Assembly: GCF_000469305.1 (NCBI RefSeq)
Contig: NZ_KI270979.1
Coordinates: 1 to 54,552 of the forward strand
Source of the DNA: Faecalitalea cylindroides ATCC 27803
Lineage (GTDB): Bacteria; Bacillota_I; Bacilli_A; Erysipelotrichales; Erysipelotrichaceae
Length of the DNA: 54,552 bases
Reading direction: 5' to 3'
Positions within the stretch are counted from its first letter, which is position 1. Each line of letters opens with the position of its first letter. A program made the position numbers and the translations under genes. The notes under the pieces were generated by a model. That model was not told where the DNA came from, searched no databases, and saw only the letters and a program-made list of their open reading frames with translations. Below are positions 46,708-54,552 of the stretch, piece by piece.

Positions 46708-47508
46708 CTATTTGATCATCTGAAAACTCTTCAATACAGCATAGATGCTGTCTTCAAAACTTGGTCCACATACAACATCTGCATATGGATATAGATTTAC
46801 ATCTCCATTTTCCATTGCAACTCCGATATTGGCGCTATCCAACATCTCTTTATCATTTAAAGAATCTCCAAATGCCATATATTTGGCATCTTCCATTCCC
46901 CAATACTTTAGTAATGAATGAATTCCTGTCGTTTTGTTGATGCCTTCTTTAATTAAATCAACGATACAACCTGACGATTTTTGTGTTCTTAGTTGTGGAA
47001 CCTGTAAAAAATCTGAGTAATCATAATCGTATCCTTTAAACATACTTATCATTTCAACACTATCGCTCTTTTGCCAACCGCGAATCTCTTTGGGAATCTG
47101 GACATGAAATTGTTGAAGAACCTGTACCGCCTGTGGATCATCCATTGTTAAAAAAGCAGAACTTCCATTTACATAAAGGCAAATTTCTTTTTTCTTAGCG
47201 ATGGAAAAAATTGTTTCCAATTCTTTATCACCAAATCCATTGTGCTTAATTTTATTCAAGTTTTCATCATATACGGTATTACCGGCGCTACCAATAAAAC
47301 CATCCCATTCAACATGATTGAATACATCCAACTCTTTTGCCATTAATAAGGGCCTACCTGAACAAAGAGCAATTTTATATCCGTTTTCTTTTAACTTTTT
47401 CATAGCCTTTATAGTCGATGGTAAAACTCGATTTTTTTCATGATCAAAATATGTTCCATCTATATCAAAAAAAATAGCTTTAATTTCATCCCTGATTTTT
47501 TTTTGCAT
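46708..47508 (-). CDS. Cof-type HAD-family hydrolase
   Basis: A 266-residue phosphatase. Motif I is FFDIDGTYF (catalytic Asp, near 14), motif II is ALCSGR (near 46) and motif IV is FGDSLNDKEML (near 218), separated by the C2B cap of Cof proteins. Such enzymes remove phosphate from sugar phosphates, flavins or PLP. AGAGGTA precedes the ATG. It begins a pair with the alpha/beta hydrolase, 8 bases apart, that may act on a common compound; this is inference. Confidence 0.92.
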   Translation of the reverse strand: MQKKIRDEIKAIFFDIDGTYFDHEKNRVLPSTIKAMKKLKENGYKIALCSGRPLLMAKELDVFNHVEWDGFIGSAGNTVYDENLNKIKHNGFGDKELETIFSIAKKKEICLYVNGSSAFLTMDDPQAVQVLQQFHVQIPKEIRGWQKSDSVEMISMFKGYDYDYSDFLQVPQLRTQKSSGCIVDLIKEGINKTTGIHSLLKYWGMEDAKYMAFGDSLNDKEMLDSANIGVAMENGDVNLYPYADVVCGPSFEDSIYAVLKSFQMIK

Positions 47509-47538
47509 ATCAATTACCTCTTTTCATATATGAGTGAA

Positions 47539-49314
47539 TCAGGCTTGAACATTTCCTAACGCATATGAATCCACATGCCTTTGTACAACTTCAAAAGGCA
47601 TATTTCCACATTCTAAAATTGCTTGATTAAATCCTTTATCCGTAAAATCTTCACCTAGTTTTTCCTGGGCACTTTCTTTTAGATCCTGAATCACTTCATT
47701 TCCAACATAATATGGTTCGAATACAGCTGGATTGGCATGAAGTTGTGCATATAAGGCTTTAGCACTTTCTTCATCTAGAGCAAATCCTGACTGGCTCATA
47801 TAGTCAGTAAATTGCTCTAGCGTATAACCTTCATAATGAATTCCAATATCTGCTGCCACAATAGCACAATAAGATGCCTGCTCATTTTCTGCATATAAAG
47901 TCAACAGATTTGGATCAATATTTGTCAAATAATCCAAAGCCTCATATTGTGCATAAACCGCATATCCTTCTGTATATGCATTAAACTGCGCTAATCCTTT
48001 AATTAGATTACTTGAGACATTTTCATACATGTAACCATATTGATACATATGCCCTGGAAATCCTTCATGACAAACCGTCATATATGTATCGATGCTGGAA
48101 ATATCACTACCTTTTGGGTTAACTCTCAATTGTTTTTTCTCATTTCCATCCAATGTAGGGACCTTAAAATATGCAGCAACCCCCGTATCCGAAGCAATTT
48201 GCTCATTTACATCTTTAATTTCATATTCAAGATCATTCACTTCTGGAAAATCATTTACAAGATTTTGTTTAGCAAATTCTAAGATTTCTTCATAACTGTT
48301 AAATCCTGTTTCCGGCATAGTTCCTTGAATGAATGTGTTCACTGCATCCGGATTGCTGTAAGCATAAACCTGTAAGGATAAAATATGATCTTGATATGCA
48401 TCTTCCATCATTTCCTTGATTTCCAAAGGATCTTTATCTAACCCTGTATTTTGTTTTATAAGAATCTCAAAATATTCCTTTCCATTTTCAAATGAAGCAA
48501 GTCCCTGCTCATTGTTTTGCGCTGACTGTGAAAATTCATTAAGCATAGCTATGATATTTTCATAAGCTGGAATAAATGAATTATAAAACGCATCTTCAAG
48601 CTGTGCGATATAGTCGACCTCATTTGATAATCCTAGAGATTGAATTGTTTCTTTCATTGCGGATAAAACAGCACTATCCTGGGCTGTATCAATAATATTT
48701 TGACAATAATTTAAAACCTCATCAATATCGATCATTAAAAGACCCATTTCTTCTTGTTTTTTTGTATATTCAATAGCTCCATTAACATAATCTAAGACAT
48801 CTTCAACCAACAAGATCATCTCTTGAACTTCCTGTTCATTATCTACCTGCCAGTCCGCAAACAAAGTTGGTAATTGATAATGCAAGCCACTCATACTTTC
48901 AAAATACGGTGTGTAATACCAGAATTTTTTATCGCACAATGCTTCATCAATTTCCATCATATAGGCATAAGCATCATATACATCTTTTTGTTCTTCACTT
49001 AAGCTATCATAATCAAAGGATTTAAACTCTTCATACGATTCATTGGGTTCAGACATCAAATCCTCATAATTTTCAGGATCCAGTCTTTCTCCCAGGTTGA
49101 CCTCAATCTCTTCTACATTGATATCATATTGTTCTGGATCATCGATCAATGTCTTGTAAGTTAAATAATCACTTTCGACTGTATCGATAAATTCCTGTTC
49201 CATAAACGCATCAAAATCTGCATGCGCTGTTTTTTCATCTACATTTTGACATCCTGCAATCGATACGAACAATGCGATCGAAACAAGAGATGACAATAGT
49301 TTGGATATTTTCAT
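47539..49314 (-). CDS. DUF885 metallopeptidase-like lipoprotein
   Basis: A 591-residue exported lipoprotein: signal with lipobox SIAGC (Cys near 22), then the DUF885 domain over nearly the whole length. The zinc signature CHEGFPGHMYQ (HExxxH form, near 435) and YTEGYAVYAQYEAL (near 475) match the family, whose members look like M32-type or gluzincin peptidases of all-helical shape. It is likely attached to the outer side of the membrane and cuts peptides. The ATG at 49314 follows GGAGGCA, ruling out 11 extra residues. It is 13 bases from the phosphatase gene. Confidence 0.9.
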   Translation of the reverse strand: MKISKLLSSLVSIALFVSIAGCQNVDEKTAHADFDAFMEQEFIDTVESDYLTYKTLIDDPEQYDINVEEIEVNLGERLDPENYEDLMSEPNESYEEFKSFDYDSLSEEQKDVYDAYAYMMEIDEALCDKKFWYYTPYFESMSGLHYQLPTLFADWQVDNEQEVQEMILLVEDVLDYVNGAIEYTKKQEEMGLLMIDIDEVLNYCQNIIDTAQDSAVLSAMKETIQSLGLSNEVDYIAQLEDAFYNSFIPAYENIIAMLNEFSQSAQNNEQGLASFENGKEYFEILIKQNTGLDKDPLEIKEMMEDAYQDHILSLQVYAYSNPDAVNTFIQGTMPETGFNSYEEILEFAKQNLVNDFPEVNDLEYEIKDVNEQIASDTGVAAYFKVPTLDGNEKKQLRVNPKGSDISSIDTYMTVCHEGFPGHMYQYGYMYENVSSNLIKGLAQFNAYTEGYAVYAQYEALDYLTNIDPNLLTLYAENEQASYCAIVAADIGIHYEGYTLEQFTDYMSQSGFALDEESAKALYAQLHANPAVFEPYYVGNEVIQDLKESAQEKLGEDFTDKGFNQAILECGNMPFEVVQRHVDSYALGNVQA

Positions 49315-49327
49315 ATTGCCTCCATGA

Positions 49328-49924
49328 TCAATAATATGTCTTGCCATAAGAAACCAAGCAATAGTTTCCTTGATTATATTCCACGATACTAAGCGAACAA
49401 TTGGAAATCAATCTATTAACTGAACCGTTGACTTCTATAGCTGCCTGTTTGAAACCCAGATCGATATGCGAGAAAAATTCCTTCAAGATCGATCCATGTG
49501 TAACAATCAGAATATTGGCTTCATCATACAGAGAAACGATTGAATGAATTTCATCTTCAAAACGTTTTAAAGCCTGTTGTTTGCTTTCACCTTGTATATC
49601 TTGATATCCGCTTAAATTGGCCGTTCCATTAGGAAATACTTTTTCAATACGCTCTCCTTCAGCTAATCCAAAATGAATTTCCTTTAAGCCTTTTCGATCA
49701 TATTTTTTAATATCCCGATCATTTAAAATAATATCCAATGTATCCCTGCATCTTTCAGAAGTTGAACTATAAGCTGCACAAATATCCACTTCCTTTAATA
49801 CATCTATCAAAGATTCTGCCTGCTTGATTCCTTCCTGTGTCAAAGGCGAATCACACCATCCCTGTACTCGCTTTTTTACATTAAATTCCGTCTGTCCATG
49901 ACGTACAAACAACAATCGAATCAT
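49328..49924 (-). CDS. Histidine phosphatase-family protein
   Basis: A 198-residue phosphoglycerate-mutase-like enzyme. The catalytic RHGQTEFN motif is at residues 8-15, and the second His is in LIVTHGSILKEF (near 146). Phosphatase rather than mutase activity is likely because of its size. The ATG at 49924 is chosen because it overlaps the GNAT stop by 4 bases; the longer frame adds only four residues. It forms a run with GNAT and PNPOx-like genes and may be transcribed with them. Confidence 0.92.
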   Translation of the reverse strand: MIRLLFVRHGQTEFNVKKRVQGWCDSPLTQEGIKQAESLIDVLKEVDICAAYSSTSERCRDTLDIILNDRDIKKYDRKGLKEIHFGLAEGERIEKVFPNGTANLSGYQDIQGESKQQALKRFEDEIHSIVSLYDEANILIVTHGSILKEFFSHIDLGFKQAAIEVNGSVNRLISNCSLSIVEYNQGNYCLVSYGKTYY

Positions 49925-50460
49925 AACTTCTCCCACATTGCTCTTGTCAATAGTGCAACTCTATCCTCTTTATAAACATTTAATGCCGTAACAAATTTAT
50001 TTGGAATTATGTATTCATGTTTAAAGCCTAATTTCTCTTTGACCCTTGCCGAAGCCAGATTGTACGAAAAATTCAGACACCAAATTTTAGATAAATGCAA
50101 CGACTCAAAGCCATAACGAATCAAAGTTTTTGCCGCTTCACTGACATAACCTTGATTCCAATATGGTCTTCCAATCCAATATCCTAATTCTGCTTCATCT
50201 TCTAAAATGGAAAGATTTGCTTTATCTTTAAACATCAGACTAATGCATCCTATAATTTGATTGGTATCTTTTAATACAATGGCATATGTGTTTTCATCAA
50301 ATACATTACAAATGATATTCAAGCTTTCATTAACATCTTTATGCGGTAACCAGCCACATCTTGGCCCGATTTCATGATCTTTGGCAAGTTCATACAGAGA
50401 ATCTTTATCTTCACTCTTCCAGTTTCTTAAGATCAAACGTTTTGTTTCAAGATTAGTCAT
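49921..50460 (-). CDS. GNAT acetyltransferase, RimJ/RimL type
   Basis: A 179-residue N-acetyltransferase. The start TNLETKRLILRNW is the typical opening of the RimJ group. GYWIGRPYWNQGYVSEAAKTLIRYGFE (near 85-112) contains the acetyl-CoA loop (Q-x-G-Y). The C-terminal ASARVKEKLGFKHE is also standard. Targets are unknown. The ATG at 50460 overlaps the preceding gene by 8 bases and lacks a strong ribosome site, so coupling is likely. The longest frame would add 35 residues with no family match. Confidence 0.9.
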   Translation of the reverse strand: MTNLETKRLILRNWKSEDKDSLYELAKDHEIGPRCGWLPHKDVNESLNIICNVFDENTYAIVLKDTNQIIGCISLMFKDKANLSILEDEAELGYWIGRPYWNQGYVSEAAKTLIRYGFESLHLSKIWCLNFSYNLASARVKEKLGFKHEYIIPNKFVTALNVYKEDRVALLTRAMWEKL

Positions 50461-50908
50461 ATGGTTTGTATTCAACACTTTGATCTTTAAAATCAATAAA
50501 AATCTGGAACGCTTTACGATCTTGATCTTCATCCCAAATTTCAACAAACTCTGGAGTGACTTCAATCAAGATTTCTGTGTCGACATGCGAATATGCATTA
50601 TAGCTCTGCCATAAAAATTCTTTGTATTTCTTTTCAAATATTCTTCCTGGCTCATCTACGACTAAGCCTTTGTTGACTGCCTTTCCTTCAACTTGAACAC
50701 CATTAAAACACATCGCAACTTGAGGATTTTTAAACAATTGCTGTGTCTTTCTAAAGTTTTTATCGGTTTTAAAATAAATCTTATCATTATAGAATACACA
50801 ACTTACATTTCTTACCATAGGATAATTATCCACACAGCTAGCCAAAGCCATGATTTTCCAATCACCTAATTTTTCATCCATTATTTTCTTAGCTTCTAAA
50901 AAGTTCAT
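50453..50908 (-). CDS. Pyridoxamine 5'-phosphate oxidase-fold protein
   Basis: A 151-residue split-barrel flavin-binding protein. KIMALASCVDNYPMVRNVSCVFYNDKIYFKTDKNFRKTQQLFKNPQVAMCFNGV (residues 18-70) is the PNPOx-like core. It likely binds FMN or F420-like cofactor and may reduce small molecules. True PdxH is ruled out by size and missing C-terminal motif. It is followed by the GNAT gene with 8 bases of overlap and preceded by ribU, a flavin-related neighbour. Confidence 0.88.
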   Translation of the reverse strand: MNFLEAKKIMDEKLGDWKIMALASCVDNYPMVRNVSCVFYNDKIYFKTDKNFRKTQQLFKNPQVAMCFNGVQVEGKAVNKGLVVDEPGRIFEKKYKEFLWQSYNAYSHVDTEILIEVTPEFVEIWDEDQDRKAFQIFIDFKDQSVEYKPYD

Positions 50909-50920
50909 GATTTTCTCCTT

Positions 50921-51568
50921 TTAAATAATCCCCTGATATCCCAGTATTAACATAACTAATGATATAACAATAAAAGCACCTAAAACAACCATTTCATTTG
51001 ATTTTTCGTGTGGTTTTTCTTCTGTCATGACCAAATGAGAACTTCGCAATGCCCCAATGACTGGTTTATACAAAAATAAACTTGCTCCTGCATTAATTCC
51101 ATATTTAATTAAATTAAATGGAAGAATACCAGGAATCAACATAGCCGCAACGGCTTCTCTTGAAATCCCAAAATAAATTGGTGTAATGATGTAATTCCAT
51201 AAAAGCATGCTGATAGTTGTTAAGATGACACCTGTACCTAGTCCAATCAAAGCACCTTTTTTTGTATGCTCTTTTTTATAAATTGCACCCGCCACACAAG
51301 AAAACATACATGTTGCGATCATATTCATCAAAACATCTAAGATAGTTCCTCCACGCAACATAACATCCAACACGGCACAAATAGCACTCATCACAAAAGC
51401 ACTAAATGGACCATAGATAAAACTTGCGATAACTATGACAATATCTTTAGGATCATAGTTCAAAAAAGAAACAGCTGGAATGATTGGAAAGTGCAGCAAT
51501 AGATTCATGACCATGGCCATGGCACACATCATTCCTATTGTAGTAATTTTCTTTGTACGACTATTCAT
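50921..51568 (-). CDS. ribU: Riboflavin ECF transporter S component RibU
   Basis: RibU is the substrate-binding membrane protein of a riboflavin importer and uses a shared ECF ATPase module encoded elsewhere. The 215-residue protein has about five or six helices and the family signature AVSFLNYDPKDIVIVIASFIYGP near 35, with LRGGTILDVLMN near 72. The FMN riboswitch upstream strongly supports riboflavin as substrate. GGAGGTG lies 8 bases before the ATG at 51568; the GTG two codons earlier is too close. Its stop is 12 bases before the PNPOx gene, so these two are one transcript. Confidence 0.93.
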   Translation of the reverse strand: MNSRTKKITTIGMMCAMAMVMNLLLHFPIIPAVSFLNYDPKDIVIVIASFIYGPFSAFVMSAICAVLDVMLRGGTILDVLMNMIATCMFSCVAGAIYKKEHTKKGALIGLGTGVILTTISMLLWNYIITPIYFGISREAVAAMLIPGILPFNLIKYGINAGASLFLYKPVIGALRSSHLVMTEEKPHEKSNEMVVLGAFIVISLVMLILGYQGII

Positions 51569-51591
51569 AAACACAACACCTCCATAAACAA

Positions 51592-51640
51592 AGAAAAATG
51601 CGCCTAAAATAACTCTTCTAGGTGCATCTTTTGTCTATAA
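51592..51640 (-). terminator. FMN riboswitch terminator
   Basis: On the minus strand ATGCACCTA and TAGGCGCAT pair around a long loop, followed by a T-run, before the ribU ribosome site. It is the likely off-state hairpin of the FMN riboswitch. Confidence 0.75.
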
Positions 51641-51654
51641 AAATGTACAAAAAA

Positions 51655-51764
51655 AGCATCTTCTTTCATCCAGACTATACTGTCGGCTTCGGAGTTGCAC
51701 CGAATCAACCTTACGGCTCGTGGGCTATACCACCGGTCGAGAATTTCACTCTGCCCTGAAGATT
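51655..51764 (-). promoter_or_regulatory. FMN riboswitch (RFN element)
   Basis: On the minus strand the RFN landmarks are in order: CTTCAGGGCAGAGTG, GACCGGTGGTATAGCCC, GTAAGGTTGATTCGGTG, CCGACAGTATAGTC and GGATGAAAGAAG. FMN binding would favour the downstream terminator and lower ribU expression. The element fills the 304-base gap together with its terminator and the MATE terminator. Confidence 0.96.
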
Positions 51765-51816
51765 TATTTTATGCATCTATATATTACGCCTGAATGAAAT
51801 AAATGTAAACGAATTT

Positions 51817-51856
51817 ATATAAAAAGGAACGAACCATTTTGTTGTTTCATTCCCTA
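51817..51856 (-). terminator. Terminator of the MATE gene
   Basis: On the minus strand GGAATGAAAC and GGTTCGTTCC pair with one wobble and one mismatch, followed by five T residues. Confidence 0.7.
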
Positions 51857-51872
51857 AATATCTAAATAGAAC

Positions 51873-53213
51873 TTATTTGAAAACTTTCTTTCGAACAATC
51901 ATATAACAAATCAAATGAGCGGTTGCGGTTAATGCCCAGGATACCGGATATGAAAAATACAAAACAAATAAACTTCGATTCGTCGCAAAAATTGTAAAGA
52001 TCCATATGATCCTAAATAAACAAGCTCCTGTCAAAGAGACTAACATTGGCATAACAGAATATCCCATGCCTCTAAGAGATCCAACAAATACATCCATCAT
52101 TCCACATAAGAAATAAGGAACACAGATCAAAGACATTCTCAACAAACCATAAGAAATTACTTGTGGATCACTTGAATAGATAGATAACAAGCTCGTACCG
52201 ATTAAATAAGCTCCTCCACCCATTACGATACCAACGATCATAACGATAACTAAACATTCAATCAAAATCTTATCTACACGTTTATATTTCTTAGCACCCA
52301 TGTTTTGTGATGTAAAGCTTAAAGAAGTCTGATATAAAGAGTTCATCGCATTATATACAAATCCTTCTAAATTAGCTGAAGCAGTATTTCCTGCCATTGC
52401 GATTGAACCAAAAGAGTTTACACTTGATTGAATCAATACATTTGACACACTGAAGATACATCCTTGAAGTCCTGCCGGCAATCCAATCTTCATCATCTGT
52501 ATTGCGACATCTTTATGAAAGCTCAAACTCCTGTGATCAAGATGAAGAACTCCGTCTGCTCCTTTTAGACAAAGAAATACAAGAAAAGCACTGATTCCTT
52601 CTGAAATGATCGTTGCCAATGCGACACCAGCAACTCCCATGTGAAATACAATCACAAAAATCAAATTAAAAATAACATTAATGATACCTGCTAAAGTTAA
52701 AAAATATAAAGGGCGCTTTGTATCTCCAACTGCTCTTAATAACGCAGCCCCAAAGTTATAAAACATAAATGCTGGCATACCAACAAAATAGATTCGCATA
52801 TACAAAACCGATAGATTTATAACATCTTCTGGCGTACCCATTAATTCCAAAAGTGGTCGTGATAAAAAGAATCCTACAAAGATCATGGCAATCCCTACAA
52901 CAAGAGCAAAAGTTACCGCTGTATGGACTGTCTTTGAAGCACTTTCCTCATCTCTAGCACCAATGTGTTTCCCTAATAAAACATTAGCACCTACAGACAC
53001 ACCCACAAATAAATTGATCAATAAATTAATAAGCGAACTTGTTGAACCAACAGCTGCCAAAGCTTCATTGCCGGTAAATCTTCCAACAACAATCACATCT
53101 GCTGCATTAAATAATAGTTGCAACACACCAGATAACATTAAAGGAATCGCAAATAATATGATTTTCTTCAATAAAGGCCCATTGCACATATCCATTGTAT
53201 ATTTACTACTCAT
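51873..53213 (-). CDS. MATE-family multidrug exporter
   Basis: A 446-residue exporter with 12 predicted helices in two halves. The half-repeats (PLMLSGVLQLLFNAADVIVVGRFTGNEALAAVGS and MKIGLPAGLQGCIFSVSNVLIQ) are the MATE pattern. It would use Na+ or H+ to expel cationic drugs; close relatives in Firmicutes are often of unknown substrate. The ATG at 53213 has GAGGG 8 bases upstream, so the upstream GTG at 53219 is less likely. No regulator gene is next to it. An inverted repeat lies about 70 bases upstream. Confidence 0.9.
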   Translation of the reverse strand: MSSKYTMDMCNGPLLKKIILFAIPLMLSGVLQLLFNAADVIVVGRFTGNEALAAVGSTSSLINLLINLFVGVSVGANVLLGKHIGARDEESASKTVHTAVTFALVVGIAMIFVGFFLSRPLLELMGTPEDVINLSVLYMRIYFVGMPAFMFYNFGAALLRAVGDTKRPLYFLTLAGIINVIFNLIFVIVFHMGVAGVALATIISEGISAFLVFLCLKGADGVLHLDHRSLSFHKDVAIQMMKIGLPAGLQGCIFSVSNVLIQSSVNSFGSIAMAGNTASANLEGFVYNAMNSLYQTSLSFTSQNMGAKKYKRVDKILIECLVIVMIVGIVMGGGAYLIGTSLLSIYSSDPQVISYGLLRMSLICVPYFLCGMMDVFVGSLRGMGYSVMPMLVSLTGACLFRIIWIFTIFATNRSLFVLYFSYPVSWALTATAHLICYMIVRKKVFK

Positions 53214-53281
53214 ATCCACATCCCTCTCAAAACTCTTATATTATATTCTTGAAAATTATTTAATCAACCTTAAATAAATAA

Positions 53282-53323
53282 AGTGATAGATATTAAGTGA
53301 ATTTACCACTCTTATCTATCACT
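53282..53323. repeat. Perfect 11-base inverted repeat before the MATE gene
   Basis: AGTGATAGATA and TATCTATCACT are separated by 20 bases, and AATTTTT follows on the plus strand. It could be an operator for the MATE gene, a terminator of a lost gene, or the landing site of the neighbouring mobile DNA. Confidence 0.6.
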
Positions 53324-53506
53324 AATTTTTAAAGGCTCGTCCTTTGCACATAAAGGGTGAATAAATATTAAAAATGAAATCTTGGTGGTATAATTTAGAC
53401 GCTTGTAGAAAGGCAAGCTCTTGAGGAGCTTCATGAGGTGAATAACCATCAAGAGAACTTGGCGGTTCTGGTTGTTCATCTCGTGAAACTCTGAACCGCC
53501 AAAACA
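53324..53506 (+). promoter_or_regulatory. Structured leader of the transposase
   Basis: An extended -10 box TGGTATAAT ends at 53394. The RNA that follows can form several pairings that exclude one another: AAGCTC/GAGCTT, CTCTTGA (53418-53424) with TCAAGAG (53449-53455), GAGGTGAATAACCA with TGGTTGTTCATCTC (with two wobbles), and TTGGCGGTTC (53459-53468) with GAACCGCCAA (53493-53502). The last helix ends 5 bases before the ATG. No ribosome site is seen. Such a leader probably limits transposase translation. With the 11-base repeat, this covers the 293-base gap. Confidence 0.7.
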
Positions 53507-54329
53507 ATGAAATCTAAGAAACGTAAAAAATACACACCTTTACGTTCTTTTTCGTGGTCAAAATCCGAAGCCAAAACAACGGATCAACTTTTAGTCGAAT
53601 CTACAGTTTCTGAATGGTATGATGCCAAACATCGTACGATGTCAAAGGAAGAAATAATATTTATAAACTCTTTACCTATAGAAAATTGTAGGCTATGCAA
53701 TTCTTCAGAATTCACTAAAAATGGGCATAGAAAAGATGGAATTCAGATTTATTTTTCTAAGACATGTCATCATCAATTTAATCCATTAGCAAATACAATC
53801 TTTGATTCAAAGAAAATACCTATTTCGGAATGAATCGAATACCTTCTGCATTTGTTTGAATTTCATTCACTCCATTCCACAGCTTATGACAACAGGAATT
53901 CAAAGACAACCGCTAAATACTGGCTTATTAAAGTATTTGAAGTATTAAAAGGGATCCAAGATGATATAGTGTTGGATGGTACTGTATATTTAGACGAAAC
54001 GTATTTTTCAAAAGCCAAACAGAACAAGATCAAAAAAGACGAAAAAGAACTGCGAGGAATATCCAGGAACAAAATAGGAGTAGGGGTTGCCTGCAATGAT
54101 AAGGCATCCATCTACATAGTGACAGGAACATCAAAACCATCCAGGACCTCGACAATGAGAACCTATGGAAAACATATAGCCGAAGGTTCGACAATCGTTC
54201 ATGATGAAGAAAAATCTCATAACATACTTGTTGAAGAACTAGGATTAAAAATGAAGTATATTTATCTAATAAAATAAAACAGCTGAACGATAAAGAGAAT
54301 CCATTATATCCGGTCAATCATCTCCATAT
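53507..54329 (+). pseudogene. IS1595-like transposase, broken and truncated
   Basis: The frame begins MKSKKRKKYTPLR and has an N-terminal zinc ribbon (CRLCNSSEF, then CHHQFNPLAN). A UGA at 53831-53833 stands where Trp is expected (KIPISE-stop-IEYLLHLFEFHS), and the frame then continues with the catalytic part: TVYLDETYFSKAK (DDE Asp) and TIVHDEEKSHN (second Asp). A shift by one base near 54250 breaks it again: the other frame goes on as KQLNDKENPLYPVNHLHM, after which all similarity stops. The last part, with the final acidic residue region and end, is lost. Family assignment (IS1595/ISXO2-type DDE) is by motif. Confidence 0.8.
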
Positions 54330-54552
54330 GTTTCCGCAGAGGACAACAAAACCTATCTCCCCAATATCGTCACATCCACATTAAAAAGCATTGTGGCGGA
54401 GAGCGATCATCGGCAGAACCGGATGATCTTCAAGTTAGCTGTGGAGATGGCGGTCATGATGAACGTGGTCGCAGCGAATAACAGCATCAATCCGGTGTCA
54501 CTGGAACGACTGCGGGGAGAATGTGTCAAGGAAGTCAAAAGGCTGAATGGCT
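54330..54552 (+). CDS. Fragment of an integrative-element-like gene (both ends cut)
   Basis: An open frame of 74 codons runs to the window end (VSAEDNKTYLPNIVTSTLK, then QNRMIFKLAVEMAVMM and LRGECVKEVKRLNG). It is richer in G and C (about half) than the surrounding chromosome, which points to transfer. The sequence looks like small proteins of conjugative elements in Clostridia that I recall only in part; no function is known. The 5' part is missing at the junction with the transposase, and the 3' part lies beyond the window. No start codon or ribosome site is visible. Confidence 0.6.

Larger units (their letters stand above)
53324..54329 (+). mobile_element. Remnant of an IS1595-like insertion sequence
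   Basis: It joins the structured leader and the broken transposase. The left end is near the AT-rich stretch after 53323 and the right end is missing, because foreign sequence begins at about 54330. No terminal inverted repeats or target duplication could be confirmed, so limits are approximate. Confidence 0.65.

Noticed and set aside
53322-53507. 61-residue minus-strand frame over the transposase leader
   Set aside because: It lies wholly within the palindromic leader and has no ribosome site; its recurrence near such elements is explained by the repeat.

Overview
The window is a low-GC Firmicutes chromosome segment. The phylum call rests on GGAGG-type ribosome sites on most genes, two T-box leaders, a PASTA-type penicillin-binding protein and an FMN riboswitch. 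The gene set fits a gut Erysipelotrichia-like bacterium, but I cannot fix the genus from the sequence. UGA is a normal stop codon here: mutY, the lactate permease, rpiB's upstream neighbour and the cytidine deaminase all end in it, several beside or inside terminators. No rRNA, tRNA or CRISPR array was seen.

Layout. Positions 1-5625 (minus) hold a very short division and cell-wall cluster, mraZ-rsmH-ftsL-ftsI(PASTA)-ftsA-ftsZ, with no mur, mraY or ftsW genes between; a four-unit MraZ operator lies upstream. 5781-10645: lactate permease, an orphan protein, a degenerate ROK protein, an ArsC-like reductase, and a MarR-DegV pair with a clear promoter and operator. 10654-19501: a DUF2130 protein, a PadR/DUF2812 pair (DUF2812 broken by a stop), deformylase-like, cytidine deaminase, cytidylate-kinase-like, GrpB and M42 peptidase genes, then a six-gene PadR/HAAS/DUF1648/DUF3784/SdpI membrane operon with a perfect palindromic operator. 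19573-30757: mutY, manA, a nitrilase and P1-peptidase pair, metG under a T-box, a P-type ATPase with a 52-residue partner under a yybP-ykoY (Mn2+) riboswitch, an NCS2 permease broken by UGA, and ybaK.

30756-39190: an RDD-PHP fusion with a damaged PHP site, CapA, GntR, phosphoesterase and lipoprotein genes, and an amino-acid ABC transporter plus aminotransferase under a T-box whose best specifier reads CGU (Arg). 39264-43692: a six-gene operon with a zinc-ribbon membrane protein, cytoplasmic alpha-amylase, rpiB, an unknown, an ACT protein and a DUF711 protein. 43842-53213: gdhA, a DUF1275 protein, a run of hydrolases and small enzymes, ribU under an FMN riboswitch, and a MATE exporter. The right end (53324-54552) is mobile DNA: a structured leader, a broken IS1595-like transposase, and a more GC-rich reading frame cut at both ends that resembles cargo of an integrative element.

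The most notable points are the riboswitch-controlled ATPase and micro-protein unit, two enzymes with lost catalytic residues (ROK and PHP), three genes each interrupted by a single in-frame stop (two of them UGA where Trp is expected), the PadR-SdpI membrane operon, and the structured transposon leader next to foreign DNA.
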